Source: Verrucomicrobiia bacterium
GTDB lineage: Bacteria; Verrucomicrobiota; Verrucomicrobiia; Opitutales; Opitutaceae
Direction of reading: 5' to 3'
Length of the DNA: 64,000 nucleotides
NCBI GenBank assembly: GCA_011525695.1
Contig: WYBX01000096.1
Span: 1-64,000 of the forward strand
Shown: positions 16,415-25,119 of the stretch, piece by piece
Layout of the letters: every line of letters begins with the position of its first letter
Numbering within the stretch: the stretch's first letter is position 1
Position numbers and translations under genes: made by a program
Notes under the pieces: generated by a model
The model's database searches: none
What the model was told of the DNA's origin: nothing
What the model saw: the letters and a program-made list of their open reading frames with translations, nothing else

Positions 16415-16426
16415 CGCTTTGAACAT

Positions 16427-16462
16427 ACGGGCGACCCGATCCGCGGGTCGCCCGTTGTCTTG
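16427..16462 (+). terminator. terminator-like hairpin after rpsO
   Basis: ACGGGCGACCCG (16427-16438) pairs perfectly over 12 bp with CGGGTCGCCCGT (16444-16455), with a 5-nt loop. The trailing TGTCTTG is only weakly T-rich, so readthrough into pnp is likely. It may alternatively be an RNA-processing or protective hairpin. Confidence 0.65.
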
Positions 16463-16487
16463 AACGACTCTCGTCCCAGGCCGGGAC

Positions 16488-16544
16488 ATTTCCGTTTGGT
16501 TCCCAGGAGCCCCCTCCCTCCGGAACCGGGCGCCAAACGGAAAT
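16488..16544 (+). promoter_or_regulatory. long hairpin in the pnp leader
   Basis: ATTTCCGTTTGG (16488-16499) is perfectly complementary to CCAAACGGAAAT (16533-16544). Inside this, GGTTCC (16498-16503) and GGAACC (16522-16527) can offer further or alternative pairing. The structure lies about 250 bp upstream of the pnp start. In E. coli the pnp leader contains a long stem cut by RNase III through which PNPase controls its own mRNA; this could be an analogous element. The remaining 16545-16795 holds nothing else recognisable. Confidence 0.5.
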
Positions 16545-16795
16545 CTCTCGGGTCTGACCGAGTTGAACAAAGCGGGTCACGATACCCAACCCGCGCGTGG
16601 CAGCCCCCGCTGCCATCGCCGCTCCCGAACCAACACGCGGTTTTTCTCCGCTGCTTTGCCTGGCGCATTCCGCGCCGCCGGCGCTGACAGCCCTGCGACC
16701 GTACGTTGGCCGGAGCCCAACAAGCCCCTACCCGCCGCGTGCCGCGGGATGGCTTGTCCTATCCGTCGTCACGCATCCGTCCGAATCGAAAGCAA

Positions 16796-18979
16796 ATGAA
16801 ACAGAAACATAACGTCACGGTGCCCGGTCTCGGGCTCACCTTCTCCACCGGCACCTACGCCAGCCTCGCCGGAGGCGCGGTCAATGTCAGCGTCGGCGAA
16901 ACCAACGTCTTCGTCACCGCCTGCGCCGCCACCACGATGCGGCCCGGCCAGGATTTCTTCCCCCTCACGGTCGACTATCGCGACAAGTATTCCGCCGCCG
17001 GCCGGTTCCCCGGCGGTTACTTCAAGCGCGAAGGCCGGCCGACCGAACGCGAGATTCTCATCTCCCGGCTCTGCGACCGCCCCTGCCGCCCGCTCTTCCC
17101 TGAGGGTTTCCTCAACGAGGTCCAGATCATCGGCCAGCTCATGTCGGCGGACCAGATCCACGAATCCGACATTTCCATGGTGAATGGCGCCAGCGCCGCC
17201 CTGGCCATCTCCGACATCCCCTGGAACGGACCCATCGCCGCCGTCCGGGTCGCGCTCATCGATGGCCAATTCGTCGCCAACCCGACGATCGAGCAGATGT
17301 TCGCCTCGTCACTCGATCTGATCTATGTCGGCAGCCGGCAGAACATGCTGATGATTGAAGGCAGCGCCGATCAGCTGCCCGAGGAGGAGTTCATCAAGGC
17401 GCTCGAATTCGGCCAGAACGCGATCCAGCCGATCATCACCGCGATCGAGGAACTCGTGAAACTCGCCGGCAAGCCGAAGAAGACGTTCGCGCTCGTCGGT
17501 GCCACGCCCGAGGCCCGCGCCATCATCGAGCGGATCGTGCCCACCGAGCGGCTGATCGAAGCGATCTTCGGCAAGGAAAAGGCCGAGCGCTCCAATGCCG
17601 TGAAACTGCTCAAGGACGAGGCCAAGGCCGCGCTCACCGCCGAACTCGGCGAAGGCAAGTTCACGGATGTCGACCTGAACGTCGTGTTCGAGGACCTGCA
17701 GTACAAGGCCTACCGCAAGAACGTCCTCGAGAAGGGCGTCCGGGCCGACGGCCGCGACGCGAAGACGCTGCGCGCGCTTCACTCCGAGGTCGGCGTCCTG
17801 CCCCGCGTTCACGGCAGCGCCACCTTCCAGCGGGGCGACACCCAGAACATCGCCATCGTCACCCTCGGCCCCACGAAGGAGGCCCAGGACATGGACGGGC
17901 TCACCGGCGGCGCCACGAGCAAGAGCTTCATCCTCCATTATAACTTCCCGCCATTCTCGGTCGGCGAGACCGGCCGGTTCACCGGGCCCGGCCGCCGCGA
18001 GGTTGGCCACGGCGCCCTCGCCGAGCGCTCGCTCGTCCCCGTGCTGCCGCCCGAGGATGTCTTCCCCTACTCCATCCGGGTTGTATCCGAAATCATGGCC
18101 TCGAATGGCTCGACCTCGATGGCCTCGATCTGTGGCGGCTGCCTCGCGCTGATGGACGCCGGCGTTCCCATCATCGCCCCCGTCGCCGGCATCAGCTGCG
18201 GGCTGATGACGGAAAATGGCCCGGATGGCGCCATCACGAAGTGGGTCACGATCACCGACATTCTCGGCGAGGAGGATCACTTCGGCGACATGGACTTCAA
18301 GCTCGCCGGCACCACGAAGGGCATCACCGGGTTCCAGCTCGATCTGAAGATCAACGGGCTGCCCTTCGACATCGCGAAGACCGCGGTGATGCAGGCCCGC
18401 GACGCCCGGATCGAAATCCTCAAGACGATGCTCGCCGCGCTCCCCGCGCCCCGCGCCGATCTCAGCACCTACGCCCCGCGGATCCAGACGATCCAAATCG
18501 ATCCCGAGAAGATCGGGCTGCTCATCGGACCCGGTGGCAAGACCATCCGCCGCATCGTCGAGACGACGGGCGCGCAGATCGACATCGCCGACGACGATTC
18601 CGGCAAGGTGTTCATCTATTCGAACAACTCCGATGCGATGAACCGCGCCGTGCAGGAAATCGACGCCCTCTGCGGCGGCGGCGGCGGCGCCCCGATCGAG
18701 ACGGGCAAGCTGTACCACGGCCGCGTCACCGGCATCAAGGACTTCGGCTGCTTCGTCGAATGCACCCCGGGCAAGGAAGGCCTCGTCCACATCAGCGAGC
18801 TGGCCGACTTCCGCGTCCGCCGGACCGAGGATGTCGTCAAGATGGGCGAGATGATCTGGGTCAAGTGCGTCGGCATCGACGAGCGGTCCGGCAAAGTCCG
18901 GCTCTCGCGCAAGGCCGCGATGAAGGAGATGGACGAGCAGAAGGCCGTCGCGTCCCCCGCCACCACCGGCACGCCCTGA
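16796..18979 (+). CDS. pnp: polyribonucleotide nucleotidyltransferase (PNPase)
   Basis: This 727-residue protein is the phosphorolytic 3'-5' exoribonuclease of mRNA decay. Domain order is standard: RNase PH 1 (about 1-230, with the FFPLTVDYRDKYSA segment), the alpha-helical linker, and RNase PH 2 (about 310-550). A KH domain follows, with LLIGPGGKTIRRI at about 577-589, then an S1 domain from about 635 (GRVTGIKDFGCFVE). The ATG at 16796 (MKQKHNVTVPG) fits the family start; upstream in-frame codons lie in the leader. A terminator follows 50 bp downstream, and the next gene is convergent. Confidence 0.98.
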   Translation: MKQKHNVTVPGLGLTFSTGTYASLAGGAVNVSVGETNVFVTACAATTMRPGQDFFPLTVDYRDKYSAAGRFPGGYFKREGRPTEREILISRLCDRPCRPLFPEGFLNEVQIIGQLMSADQIHESDISMVNGASAALAISDIPWNGPIAAVRVALIDGQFVANPTIEQMFASSLDLIYVGSRQNMLMIEGSADQLPEEEFIKALEFGQNAIQPIITAIEELVKLAGKPKKTFALVGATPEARAIIERIVPTERLIEAIFGKEKAERSNAVKLLKDEAKAALTAELGEGKFTDVDLNVVFEDLQYKAYRKNVLEKGVRADGRDAKTLRALHSEVGVLPRVHGSATFQRGDTQNIAIVTLGPTKEAQDMDGLTGGATSKSFILHYNFPPFSVGETGRFTGPGRREVGHGALAERSLVPVLPPEDVFPYSIRVVSEIMASNGSTSMASICGGCLALMDAGVPIIAPVAGISCGLMTENGPDGAITKWVTITDILGEEDHFGDMDFKLAGTTKGITGFQLDLKINGLPFDIAKTAVMQARDARIEILKTMLAALPAPRADLSTYAPRIQTIQIDPEKIGLLIGPGGKTIRRIVETTGAQIDIADDDSGKVFIYSNNSDAMNRAVQEIDALCGGGGGAPIETGKLYHGRVTGIKDFGCFVECTPGKEGLVHISELADFRVRRTEDVVKMGEMIWVKCVGIDERSGKVRLSRKAAMKEMDEQKAVASPATTGTP

Positions 18980-19026
18980 CCGGCGCTGTCCGGCTCCGGC
19001 ATCGGCTTCGCGTCGATCCAAAAATC

Positions 19027-19054
19027 AAACCGCGGCACGGGCCGCGGTTTTTTT
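19027..19054. terminator. bidirectional terminator between pnp and the Gfo/Idh gene
   Basis: AAACCGCGGC (19027-19036), loop ACGG and GCCGCGGTTT (19041-19050) form a perfect 10-bp stem. Seven T follow on the plus strand. On the minus strand the stem is followed by GATTTTT. It therefore serves both convergent genes. Confidence 0.88.
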
Positions 19055-19055
19055 G

Positions 19056-20345
19056 TCACACTACCGTCCGGATGGTCCGGCTCGCGGCGTTGTAGAACGT
19101 CTGCTTGCCCGTCTCGTGCGAGACGACGGCCATGAGCACGGCCACGGCATGCAGGTAGCCCGCATCGATGGAGGCCTGGGGAGTCTCACCCGAGCGCATG
19201 CATTGCAGCCAGTTCATGTAGTGATCCGGCCGCTCCACGCTGGGAACCGCGACCTTGCCGCGAATGCTGCCGTCGCGCTCGATTCCCCCCTCAGCGCTGT
19301 AGCTGGCATCGTCGAGGTTCAGCGTCCCCTTGCTGCCGTAGAACAGCTTCCGGCTGCCCATGCTGTTCCCCAGATTGTTCGAACTGCAGAGCATGTATCC
19401 CTCGGGGTAAAGCCATGTCGCCGACACGCAATCCGGCGCGGTGAACCGGTGTTCATCCTTCCAGGTGACGACTGCTCCGGTGCACATGCACGAAACGGGG
19501 AAGCTCGCATCCATGATGAAGTGAGCCGTGTCGAGGAAGTGTGCGCCCCATTGCGCCACCGGACCCTGCGAGAACTCCCAATAACCATACCAGGCCTCGT
19601 ACTGGGAGGGGTTGAACGGCCGCATCGGCCGGTCGCCGAGGAATTCCTTCCAGTCGACATCCTCCTCCCTGACCCCGCGTCCAAGATACTGGTACCAGTA
19701 GGGCTTGGTCCGGTTCCGATGCTCCTCGATTTTCGAGATCTTCCCGAGCACGCCGCTGCGCATCACTTCGCGCATGCCGACAATCTCCGGTTCGCTGCGC
19801 AACTGGGTCCCGACCTGGACGACGGTGCCAGCCCGCTTCACCGCATCCACGGCACGCACGAGCCGATCCATCTCCGTGGCCAGCGGCTTCTCGACATAGA
19901 TGTGCTTTCCGGCATTGGCGGCCGCCTCGAGATGGGTCGTGTGCAGGTGATCCGGACTCGAGATCATCACCGCATCGATACCGTCCATCGCCAGCAGATC
20001 CCGGTAGGAAACGAACTGCCGGGGCTCACGCCCAAACCACTGCTTCGCCATCGCCGCGGCCTGCTCGCGGTGGAGCCGCCAGGGATCGCACACCGCCACG
20101 ATTTCAAAATTGGTTTCCGCCACGTGTTTGTAGATGCCCTCCATGTGGGCCGTGCGTCCCCGGCTGCCACAGCCAATGATTCCAATCCGAATCCGGTCAT
20201 TGGCCCCTACCGAGCGGCTGCGCTCGGCCGCCGAAGCGGACGCGGGTAGGCGGGTGGCAATCGCGGCACCACCCAGCAGGGAGGCGGATGCTTTCAGGAA
20301 ATCACGGCGGCGAACGGAGGCGGAAGCGGGGGACGATGCATTCAT
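19056..20345 (-). CDS. Tat-exported Gfo/Idh/MocA family oxidoreductase
   Basis: This 429-residue protein has a twin-arginine signal (RRRDFLK at about 12-18, then a hydrophobic stretch ending ASASAAE). A Rossmann domain follows with GIIGCGSRGR at about 55-64 and the family EKP motif in YVEKPLATEM. The C-terminal domain contains WGAHFLDTAHF, consistent with a sugar-dehydrogenase-like active site. Such secreted Gfo/Idh proteins are abundant in Planctomycetes and Verrucomicrobia and probably act on sugars in the periplasm with a tightly bound NAD(P). The substrate is unknown. It is convergent with pnp. Confidence 0.93.
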   Translation of the reverse strand: MNASSPASASVRRRDFLKASASLLGGAAIATRLPASASAAERSRSVGANDRIRIGIIGCGSRGRTAHMEGIYKHVAETNFEIVAVCDPWRLHREQAAAMAKQWFGREPRQFVSYRDLLAMDGIDAVMISSPDHLHTTHLEAAANAGKHIYVEKPLATEMDRLVRAVDAVKRAGTVVQVGTQLRSEPEIVGMREVMRSGVLGKISKIEEHRNRTKPYWYQYLGRGVREEDVDWKEFLGDRPMRPFNPSQYEAWYGYWEFSQGPVAQWGAHFLDTAHFIMDASFPVSCMCTGAVVTWKDEHRFTAPDCVSATWLYPEGYMLCSSNNLGNSMGSRKLFYGSKGTLNLDDASYSAEGGIERDGSIRGKVAVPSVERPDHYMNWLQCMRSGETPQASIDAGYLHAVAVLMAVVSHETGKQTFYNAASRTIRTVV

Positions 20346-20557
20346 GATCGATGGTACAATTGGTGCGCTGCGGGTGGCCGGGCGCCGCCGGATGGCGGCA
20401 CGACGGGATTACCCTCCAGCCTAGGTTTGCACCGCCCCCACGCGAGACCCAAGTAACCCGCGCCTCTTCGCTCCGGCGTAATCTTCGCGTCATCACGTTC
20501 ACGCTATCCTGCCGCGCAATCCCGGGGGAACTCCTTCCCCCGTGACTTCACCCCCAC

Positions 20558-21058
20558 ATGAAAAAGAACATCACTCTTGGCGTCATCGCCTTCTTCCTCG
20601 TGCTGCAGTTGCTGCGCCCGTCGCACAACCAGTCGGACATCCCCTCGCCCAACCACATTGCGGCCGCGTTTGGCGTGCCTGAATCTGTCGCCGTGGTCTT
20701 GCAGCGTTCGTGCTACGACTGCCACAGCAACAATAGCAGCTATCCCTGGTATTCACTCGTACAGCCCGTTGGCTGGTGGATTCAGACCCACATCGACGAG
20801 GGAAGGAGCGAACTGAACTTTGACGAGTTTCTCCGTTATCCGCCGAAGCAGCAGCACCACCTGCTGAGCGAATGCATCGAGGAAATCGAGGGGGACAAGA
20901 TGCCGCTGCCGAGCTACACCTGGGTGCATCGGAAGGCTGCGCTCTCCCCCGAGGAGAAACAGGAGTTCACGGTGTGGGCCCGACGGGTCATGGATCAGAT
21001 TACCCCGCAGATCGGCCCCGCGACCGCACCCCCGGCCGTCGGGCCGGGTTCGATGTGA
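20558..21058 (+). CDS. haem-binding domain protein (c-type cytochrome-like)
   Basis: This 166-residue protein has an N-terminal membrane anchor or signal (residues 5-20). A single covalent haem motif CYDCH follows at 52-56, in the context SCYDCHSNNSSYPWYS, which is diagnostic for the Haem_bd (PF14376-like) family. The pattern PVGWWIQTHIDEGR and the later KMPLPSYTWVHR complete the domain. It probably sits in the periplasm and carries electrons or senses redox state. It is a single gene between a minus-strand oxidoreductase and a minus-strand lyase, divergent from the first. Confidence 0.88.
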   Translation: MKKNITLGVIAFFLVLQLLRPSHNQSDIPSPNHIAAAFGVPESVAVVLQRSCYDCHSNNSSYPWYSLVQPVGWWIQTHIDEGRSELNFDEFLRYPPKQQHHLLSECIEEIEGDKMPLPSYTWVHRKAALSPEEKQEFTVWARRVMDQITPQIGPATAPPAVGPGSM

Positions 21059-21115
21059 AACGGGAAAAGTGGCGGCGCAATCCCGCGCAGGGAGCTCAAC
21101 CCACCAGGCGGCGGC

Positions 21116-22987
21116 TCACCATTCGGCGAGCGGCACCACCGGCTCCAGCCTTCCTGAGGCGGACTGCGGCACCAGTTCCACCACGATCCGCTGCGCGTGG
21201 CTGCCGGGGACTGCGATCTCGAAACCGAGCAGCCGCGTGCCCTCGTTGCTGGCATCCGTCGCCGCGGGAGGCGGGTCCGTCGGATAGATCCTCAGCTGCG
21301 CGTCCGACGGTTCGAGGACCCGGAAGCTGAGCCGCTTCCCCCCCTGCCGGAGCGTCGCCCGCCCGGGTTCGTCGACCTTCACCTCGGCAAAGGTCAACAT
21401 CGCCCAGCGAACGCTGATCGGATGCCCCGGCGCGGTGAATTCGTCCTGCACCCGCACGCTGCCGCCGGGTTGCAGGCCGGCCCCCCGGCGCGCGTCGGCC
21501 AGCTGCCCGCGATAAACTGCCGACGTGTCGATCACGGTGCGTCCCTTCTTTGCCAATACGATCGGGGCCATCCCGTCGACCCGCTGCTGCTGGCCATCCA
21601 CCATCAGGACGTTGTGCGCCGAGGTCCCTAGCCGGAAGACCTTCCAGCGATCGCTCTCCTGCGCCCGGTCCCAGAGGTTGATGCCTTTCGACTCGAGCGA
21701 ATTGTAGCTCTGGCTGCCCAGATCATCCGCCCAGCGCACCCCATCCGCATCCATCACGAAGGTACCAACGTCCATGTGCGCGTGATTGCCCGAGGGGGAG
21801 CCGCCCTTGATCCCGACAAAACTCGCCGCGGCATCCCATCCGCTCCGGTGCAGCGCGACCGGCGTGTGCCCCCGCCCGGTCCATGAGAGTGCGGAAGGCT
21901 TCACGGGCTTCACGGGTGCTGAGGACATCCACACGAGCATGAGCGGAAAGGTACGGTCCGGGCTCGTCCGCCCCTCCGCCCCCGCCAGTTCGCGCAGTTT
22001 GGGCAATACCCGCCAGAGCAGGTACGGATCGCGTCGCTGGCTCGCGAACCAGAACATCGCCGGGGCCAGGCTCTGCCCGGCGCGTCCACAGTCGGAGTAA
22101 TTGAAGTAATATCCCGACGGGCCGGCCACGTGCAGGAAATAGTCAGCCGATGCCAGGAACCCCGGCCGTTCGATCAGCCCGAAATCCGTGTCCAGCACCG
22201 ATTGCAGTGCGGTGATCATGATCACGTTGAACGTGGTTCCGTAGTTCCAGTATCCCGGGCCCTCGGGGTACGCGCCGTCCGGTTCATATTCGGCCATCGA
22301 AATCGGCACGGTGTTGATCGCCCGGGCGATGATCCGCGCCGCCAGTTCGGGCTCGCTCTCGGCGACGGCCAGTGCGCCGACTGTCATCCCGCCATTGCAG
22401 ACCTGATTCCAGTTGTTGGTCTTTCGCGTCCAGGCATCGAACTCCAGGCTCGGCTTCAGGCCCTTCTCCACGATCGCCGTCCGCAGCAGGTTCCGCATCG
22501 CATCGTCCCACTCGGGATAAAGCCAGTCGTAGCCAATCGCCACGGCAGTGGTCATTTCCGCCACATCGAGGAAGTGCCGGGGGTTCCAGTCCGAGAACTG
22601 GGCGACGGCGGTCAGCTCCGCGCGCGCGCGTTCCAGGTATTTGCGGTCGGTGGTGAGCCGCCACGCGAGCCCGAGGTGCAGCACGCGGGAGAGGCAGGTG
22701 CGCGACTTGTCGAGCAGCCGGCGGCCGGCGAGCACCCGCTCCACCGGCACTGTTGCGAGCACCCGGTCCGCTTCGCGAACCAGGGCGGTGCGGGCCATCG
22801 CGAGCGCCGGGTCGGCCATGATCCGCGACCGCAACGCCTCCTCGCCGCCCGCGGGCAGGAACAGCCGCGGATGCGTGACGGGCACCGCCTGCAACCGTCG
22901 CGCGATCTCCGCAGGTTCGATCGCGACGGCGGCGGACGCCGTGGTTGCGGTGAACAGGACCACCTTCAGCCAGGGGATTGAGGGCAT
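21116..22987 (-). CDS. secreted heparinase II/III-like polysaccharide lyase
   Basis: This 623-residue protein has a signal peptide (MPSIPWLKVVLFTATTASA). An alpha/alpha-toroid N-terminal domain (about 60-340) contains NNWNQVCNGGM and PDGAYPEGPGYWNYG, followed by a heparinase II/III-type beta domain with GNHAHMDVGTFVMDADG. The asparagine, tyrosine and histidine positions used by this superfamily are present. The substrate (uronic-acid polysaccharide such as heparan, alginate or ulvan-like material) cannot be assigned. The start at 22987 was chosen for the signal peptide. It diverges from the MFS transporter gene across a gap with a long inverted repeat. Confidence 0.88.
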   Translation of the reverse strand: MPSIPWLKVVLFTATTASAAVAIEPAEIARRLQAVPVTHPRLFLPAGGEEALRSRIMADPALAMARTALVREADRVLATVPVERVLAGRRLLDKSRTCLSRVLHLGLAWRLTTDRKYLERARAELTAVAQFSDWNPRHFLDVAEMTTAVAIGYDWLYPEWDDAMRNLLRTAIVEKGLKPSLEFDAWTRKTNNWNQVCNGGMTVGALAVAESEPELAARIIARAINTVPISMAEYEPDGAYPEGPGYWNYGTTFNVIMITALQSVLDTDFGLIERPGFLASADYFLHVAGPSGYYFNYSDCGRAGQSLAPAMFWFASQRRDPYLLWRVLPKLRELAGAEGRTSPDRTFPLMLVWMSSAPVKPVKPSALSWTGRGHTPVALHRSGWDAAASFVGIKGGSPSGNHAHMDVGTFVMDADGVRWADDLGSQSYNSLESKGINLWDRAQESDRWKVFRLGTSAHNVLMVDGQQQRVDGMAPIVLAKKGRTVIDTSAVYRGQLADARRGAGLQPGGSVRVQDEFTAPGHPISVRWAMLTFAEVKVDEPGRATLRQGGKRLSFRVLEPSDAQLRIYPTDPPPAATDASNEGTRLLGFEIAVPGSHAQRIVVELVPQSASGRLEPVVPLAEW

Positions 22988-23137
22988 AGTCTTCGGGAGG
23001 ACACGACGCACCAAGCACGATGGCGCGCGGCCGCTTGCCATACATCCGAACTCAGGGTCCCGCCGCAATCGGGATCTGCACCGGAGCCGAACATTGCAGA
23101 GTCTGCCGCGCTCCCAGCAGGCCAGCTTAAGTAACCG

Positions 23138-23181
23138 CCGAGCCAGCGTTGTGTGTCGATCGGCACATGACGCTGGCTCGG
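23138..23181. promoter_or_regulatory. 12-bp inverted repeat in the divergent heparinase/MFS gap
   Basis: CCGAGCCAGCGT (23138-23149) and ACGCTGGCTCGG (23170-23181) are perfect inverted repeats around a 20-bp core. The core is itself partly palindromic (GTG...CAC around CGATCG). The gap 22988-23314 holds nothing else recognisable. It could be a cruciform, an operator for the two divergent genes, or a repeat element. Confidence 0.45.
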
Positions 23182-23314
23182 ACGAATCGGGGCAAATGGC
23201 TTCCTCCGTCGCCTCCGGACGGCTGATTCACTACATGCTGGTGCCGGGATTGCATTCGCCGTCATTTCGGGAAACATCGGCCGGCCGCGTTGCGGCTCGA
23301 ATCCTCCAACTTCC

Positions 23315-24781
23315 ATGACCACCACCGCGCTGCCCCGGAAATCCATGGCGGCAATCATCGTCGGATACTTCAAGGATTTCGGCGTTCTCAGGGAGACACG
23401 CACCGAATACTGGGGTATCCAGATCATCAACTTCCTCGACTGCACGGCCTACTTCAGCCTGCTGACGATCGCCGCGGTGTTCCTTTCCGAGGATCTCGGG
23501 ATGAGCGACCGCTCGGCCGGCTACACCATCACCGCCTTCACGTCCGCGACCTCGCTGCTACTGCTCTTTTCCGGGATGGCCACCGACTGGCTCGGCATCC
23601 GGCGCTCGCTGAACCTGGCACTCGGCGGGCATCTGCTGCTGCGGGTCGCGATGGTCTGGGTCGGGCTTACACCCGGGCTGCCGCACCGCGGGCTGATTGC
23701 AGCCGTGCTGTTCTTCCTGATGGCGCCGTTCATGGCCGCACTCCAGACCATCTTCCAGGCCGCCACCAATCGGTTCACGACCCGCCGCTCCCGCAGCGCC
23801 GGTTTCAATCTCTGGTATCTCTTCATGAACATCGGTGCGGCCGCCGCAGGGTTCTCGATCGACATCGTCCGCAAGCTGCTCGATTTGCCCAATGTTCACA
23901 TCTTCACGCTGGGCGTCATCACTGCCGTGCTCTGCCTCGTCGTCACGAAGGCGACAATCCGGGACGAAACCCAGCTGGTCAGTCCCGACGAGCCTCCCGA
24001 TGCCCAGGCACAGGAGAAGGAAGTCGCGCGCAAGAATCCGCTCAGCCTGCAGGTCTGGCGTGAAATGGCGCGGGAGCCCGCCCTGCGGCGGCTGCTCGTG
24101 CTCGTCCTGCTGATCGTCGGCGTCCGCGCCGTCTATGCCTATCTCTATCTCCTGATGCCAAAGTACTGGCTGCGCACGATCGGGCCGGATGCCGCCATCG
24201 GCACGCTCAACGCGATCAATCCGATTGGCATAGTCCTCGGGCTGATCCTGTTCATCCCGCTCGCGAACAAGTTCAGCGTATTCAAAATGCTGGTCTACGG
24301 CGCCATGATCTCCTCGGTCGCCCTCTTCCCGCTCGCCGTGCCCTGGACCGCCTATGGCCTGAGCATCGGTGACGCCCACTATTTGATGGCGCTCCTCTGC
24401 ATGGTCCTGGTCACCATCGGCGAGGTTGTCTGGTCGCCCAAGCTTTACGAATACACCGCCGCCATCGCCCCGAAGGGCCAGGAGGGCGCCTATCTCGGCT
24501 TGTCGCTGATCCCCTGGTTCGTCGCGAAGACCCTGGTCAGCGCGTTTTCCGGCCACCTTCTTGAACGCTGGTCGCCGGAGACCGTCACCGTCGGCGGCAC
24601 GACCATGCCGCTGCAACAGGCAATGGTCACACACCAGCTCGATTACTGGCAGCGGCCGGAAGCGATGTGGCTGCTGCTCGGGGCCTATGCGCTGCTGGGC
24701 TGCATCATCGCCGCGTTCCTGGAGAAATGGCTGACCAAGGGCGTGCGGGACGACCGTCCCCAGCCCACTGCGCCGGCCTGA
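23315..24781 (+). CDS. major facilitator superfamily transporter
   Basis: This 488-residue protein has about 12-14 hydrophobic segments, starting about residue 45 and ending about 470. The loop after helix 2 reads GMATDWLGIRRS, matching the MFS GxxxDxxGxR signature. A charged cytoplasmic loop (about 212-240) separates the two halves. The overall architecture recalls the peptide/POT-like and sugar-phosphate branches, but the substrate is not assignable. The N-terminal methionine at 23315 is used; residue 11 is an alternative. It is divergent from the polysaccharide lyase, so import of a degradation product is a reasonable guess only. Confidence 0.88.
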   Translation: MTTTALPRKSMAAIIVGYFKDFGVLRETRTEYWGIQIINFLDCTAYFSLLTIAAVFLSEDLGMSDRSAGYTITAFTSATSLLLLFSGMATDWLGIRRSLNLALGGHLLLRVAMVWVGLTPGLPHRGLIAAVLFFLMAPFMAALQTIFQAATNRFTTRRSRSAGFNLWYLFMNIGAAAAGFSIDIVRKLLDLPNVHIFTLGVITAVLCLVVTKATIRDETQLVSPDEPPDAQAQEKEVARKNPLSLQVWREMAREPALRRLLVLVLLIVGVRAVYAYLYLLMPKYWLRTIGPDAAIGTLNAINPIGIVLGLILFIPLANKFSVFKMLVYGAMISSVALFPLAVPWTAYGLSIGDAHYLMALLCMVLVTIGEVVWSPKLYEYTAAIAPKGQEGAYLGLSLIPWFVAKTLVSAFSGHLLERWSPETVTVGGTTMPLQQAMVTHQLDYWQRPEAMWLLLGAYALLGCIIAAFLEKWLTKGVRDDRPQPTAPA

Positions 24782-24837
24782 CCCTGGGGCAACAACTCCG
24801 CCTGGGAATTAATCCTCTCCTCCCCCGCAGCGGCATT

Positions 24838-24985
24838 TGAAGCGCCAACGGCGCGACCACATCCCAGCCTGGGCTGGCGGCTGCCGCCGGCCCAGAAACA
24901 TGGTCGAACGTCATCCAAGGCTGAAAGCCCGATCCATCCGACTGCTCGGAGCGATGAACCGGGCCTTCAGCCCTGAGATTCTTTC
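24838..24985 (+). repeat. dispersed palindromic repeat, family A, copy 1
   Basis: The element has GCGCC-AAC-GGCGC, then CATCCCAGCCTGGGC with a GGCCCAG arm, then AGGCTGAAAGCCCGATCCAT. About 35 bp further on comes CGGGCCTTCAGCCCTGAGATTCTT, almost complementary to that third arm. Copies occur at 32149 and 36693 and, reversed, at 15702. It fills the gap between the MFS and M16 genes; the rest of 24782-25119 holds nothing else recognisable. Confidence 0.8.
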
Positions 24986-25119
24986 GGCACGGACGCCTCC
25001 CAACTGCACGCCCAACTTGCCTCCCGGCAACTTTCGGTGAATTGGATGCCAGGCACCCCCGCAAACAACTTGGCGCATGCCAGGCCACGCGGCAGGATTC
25101 CGCTCCAAAATCAAACACC

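Noticed and set aside
17309..19021. 570-residue open frame antisense to pnp
   Set aside because: High-GC codon bias opens the opposite frames. The translation is Asp/Gly/Arg-rich low-complexity with no family resemblance, and pnp is certain on the plus strand.
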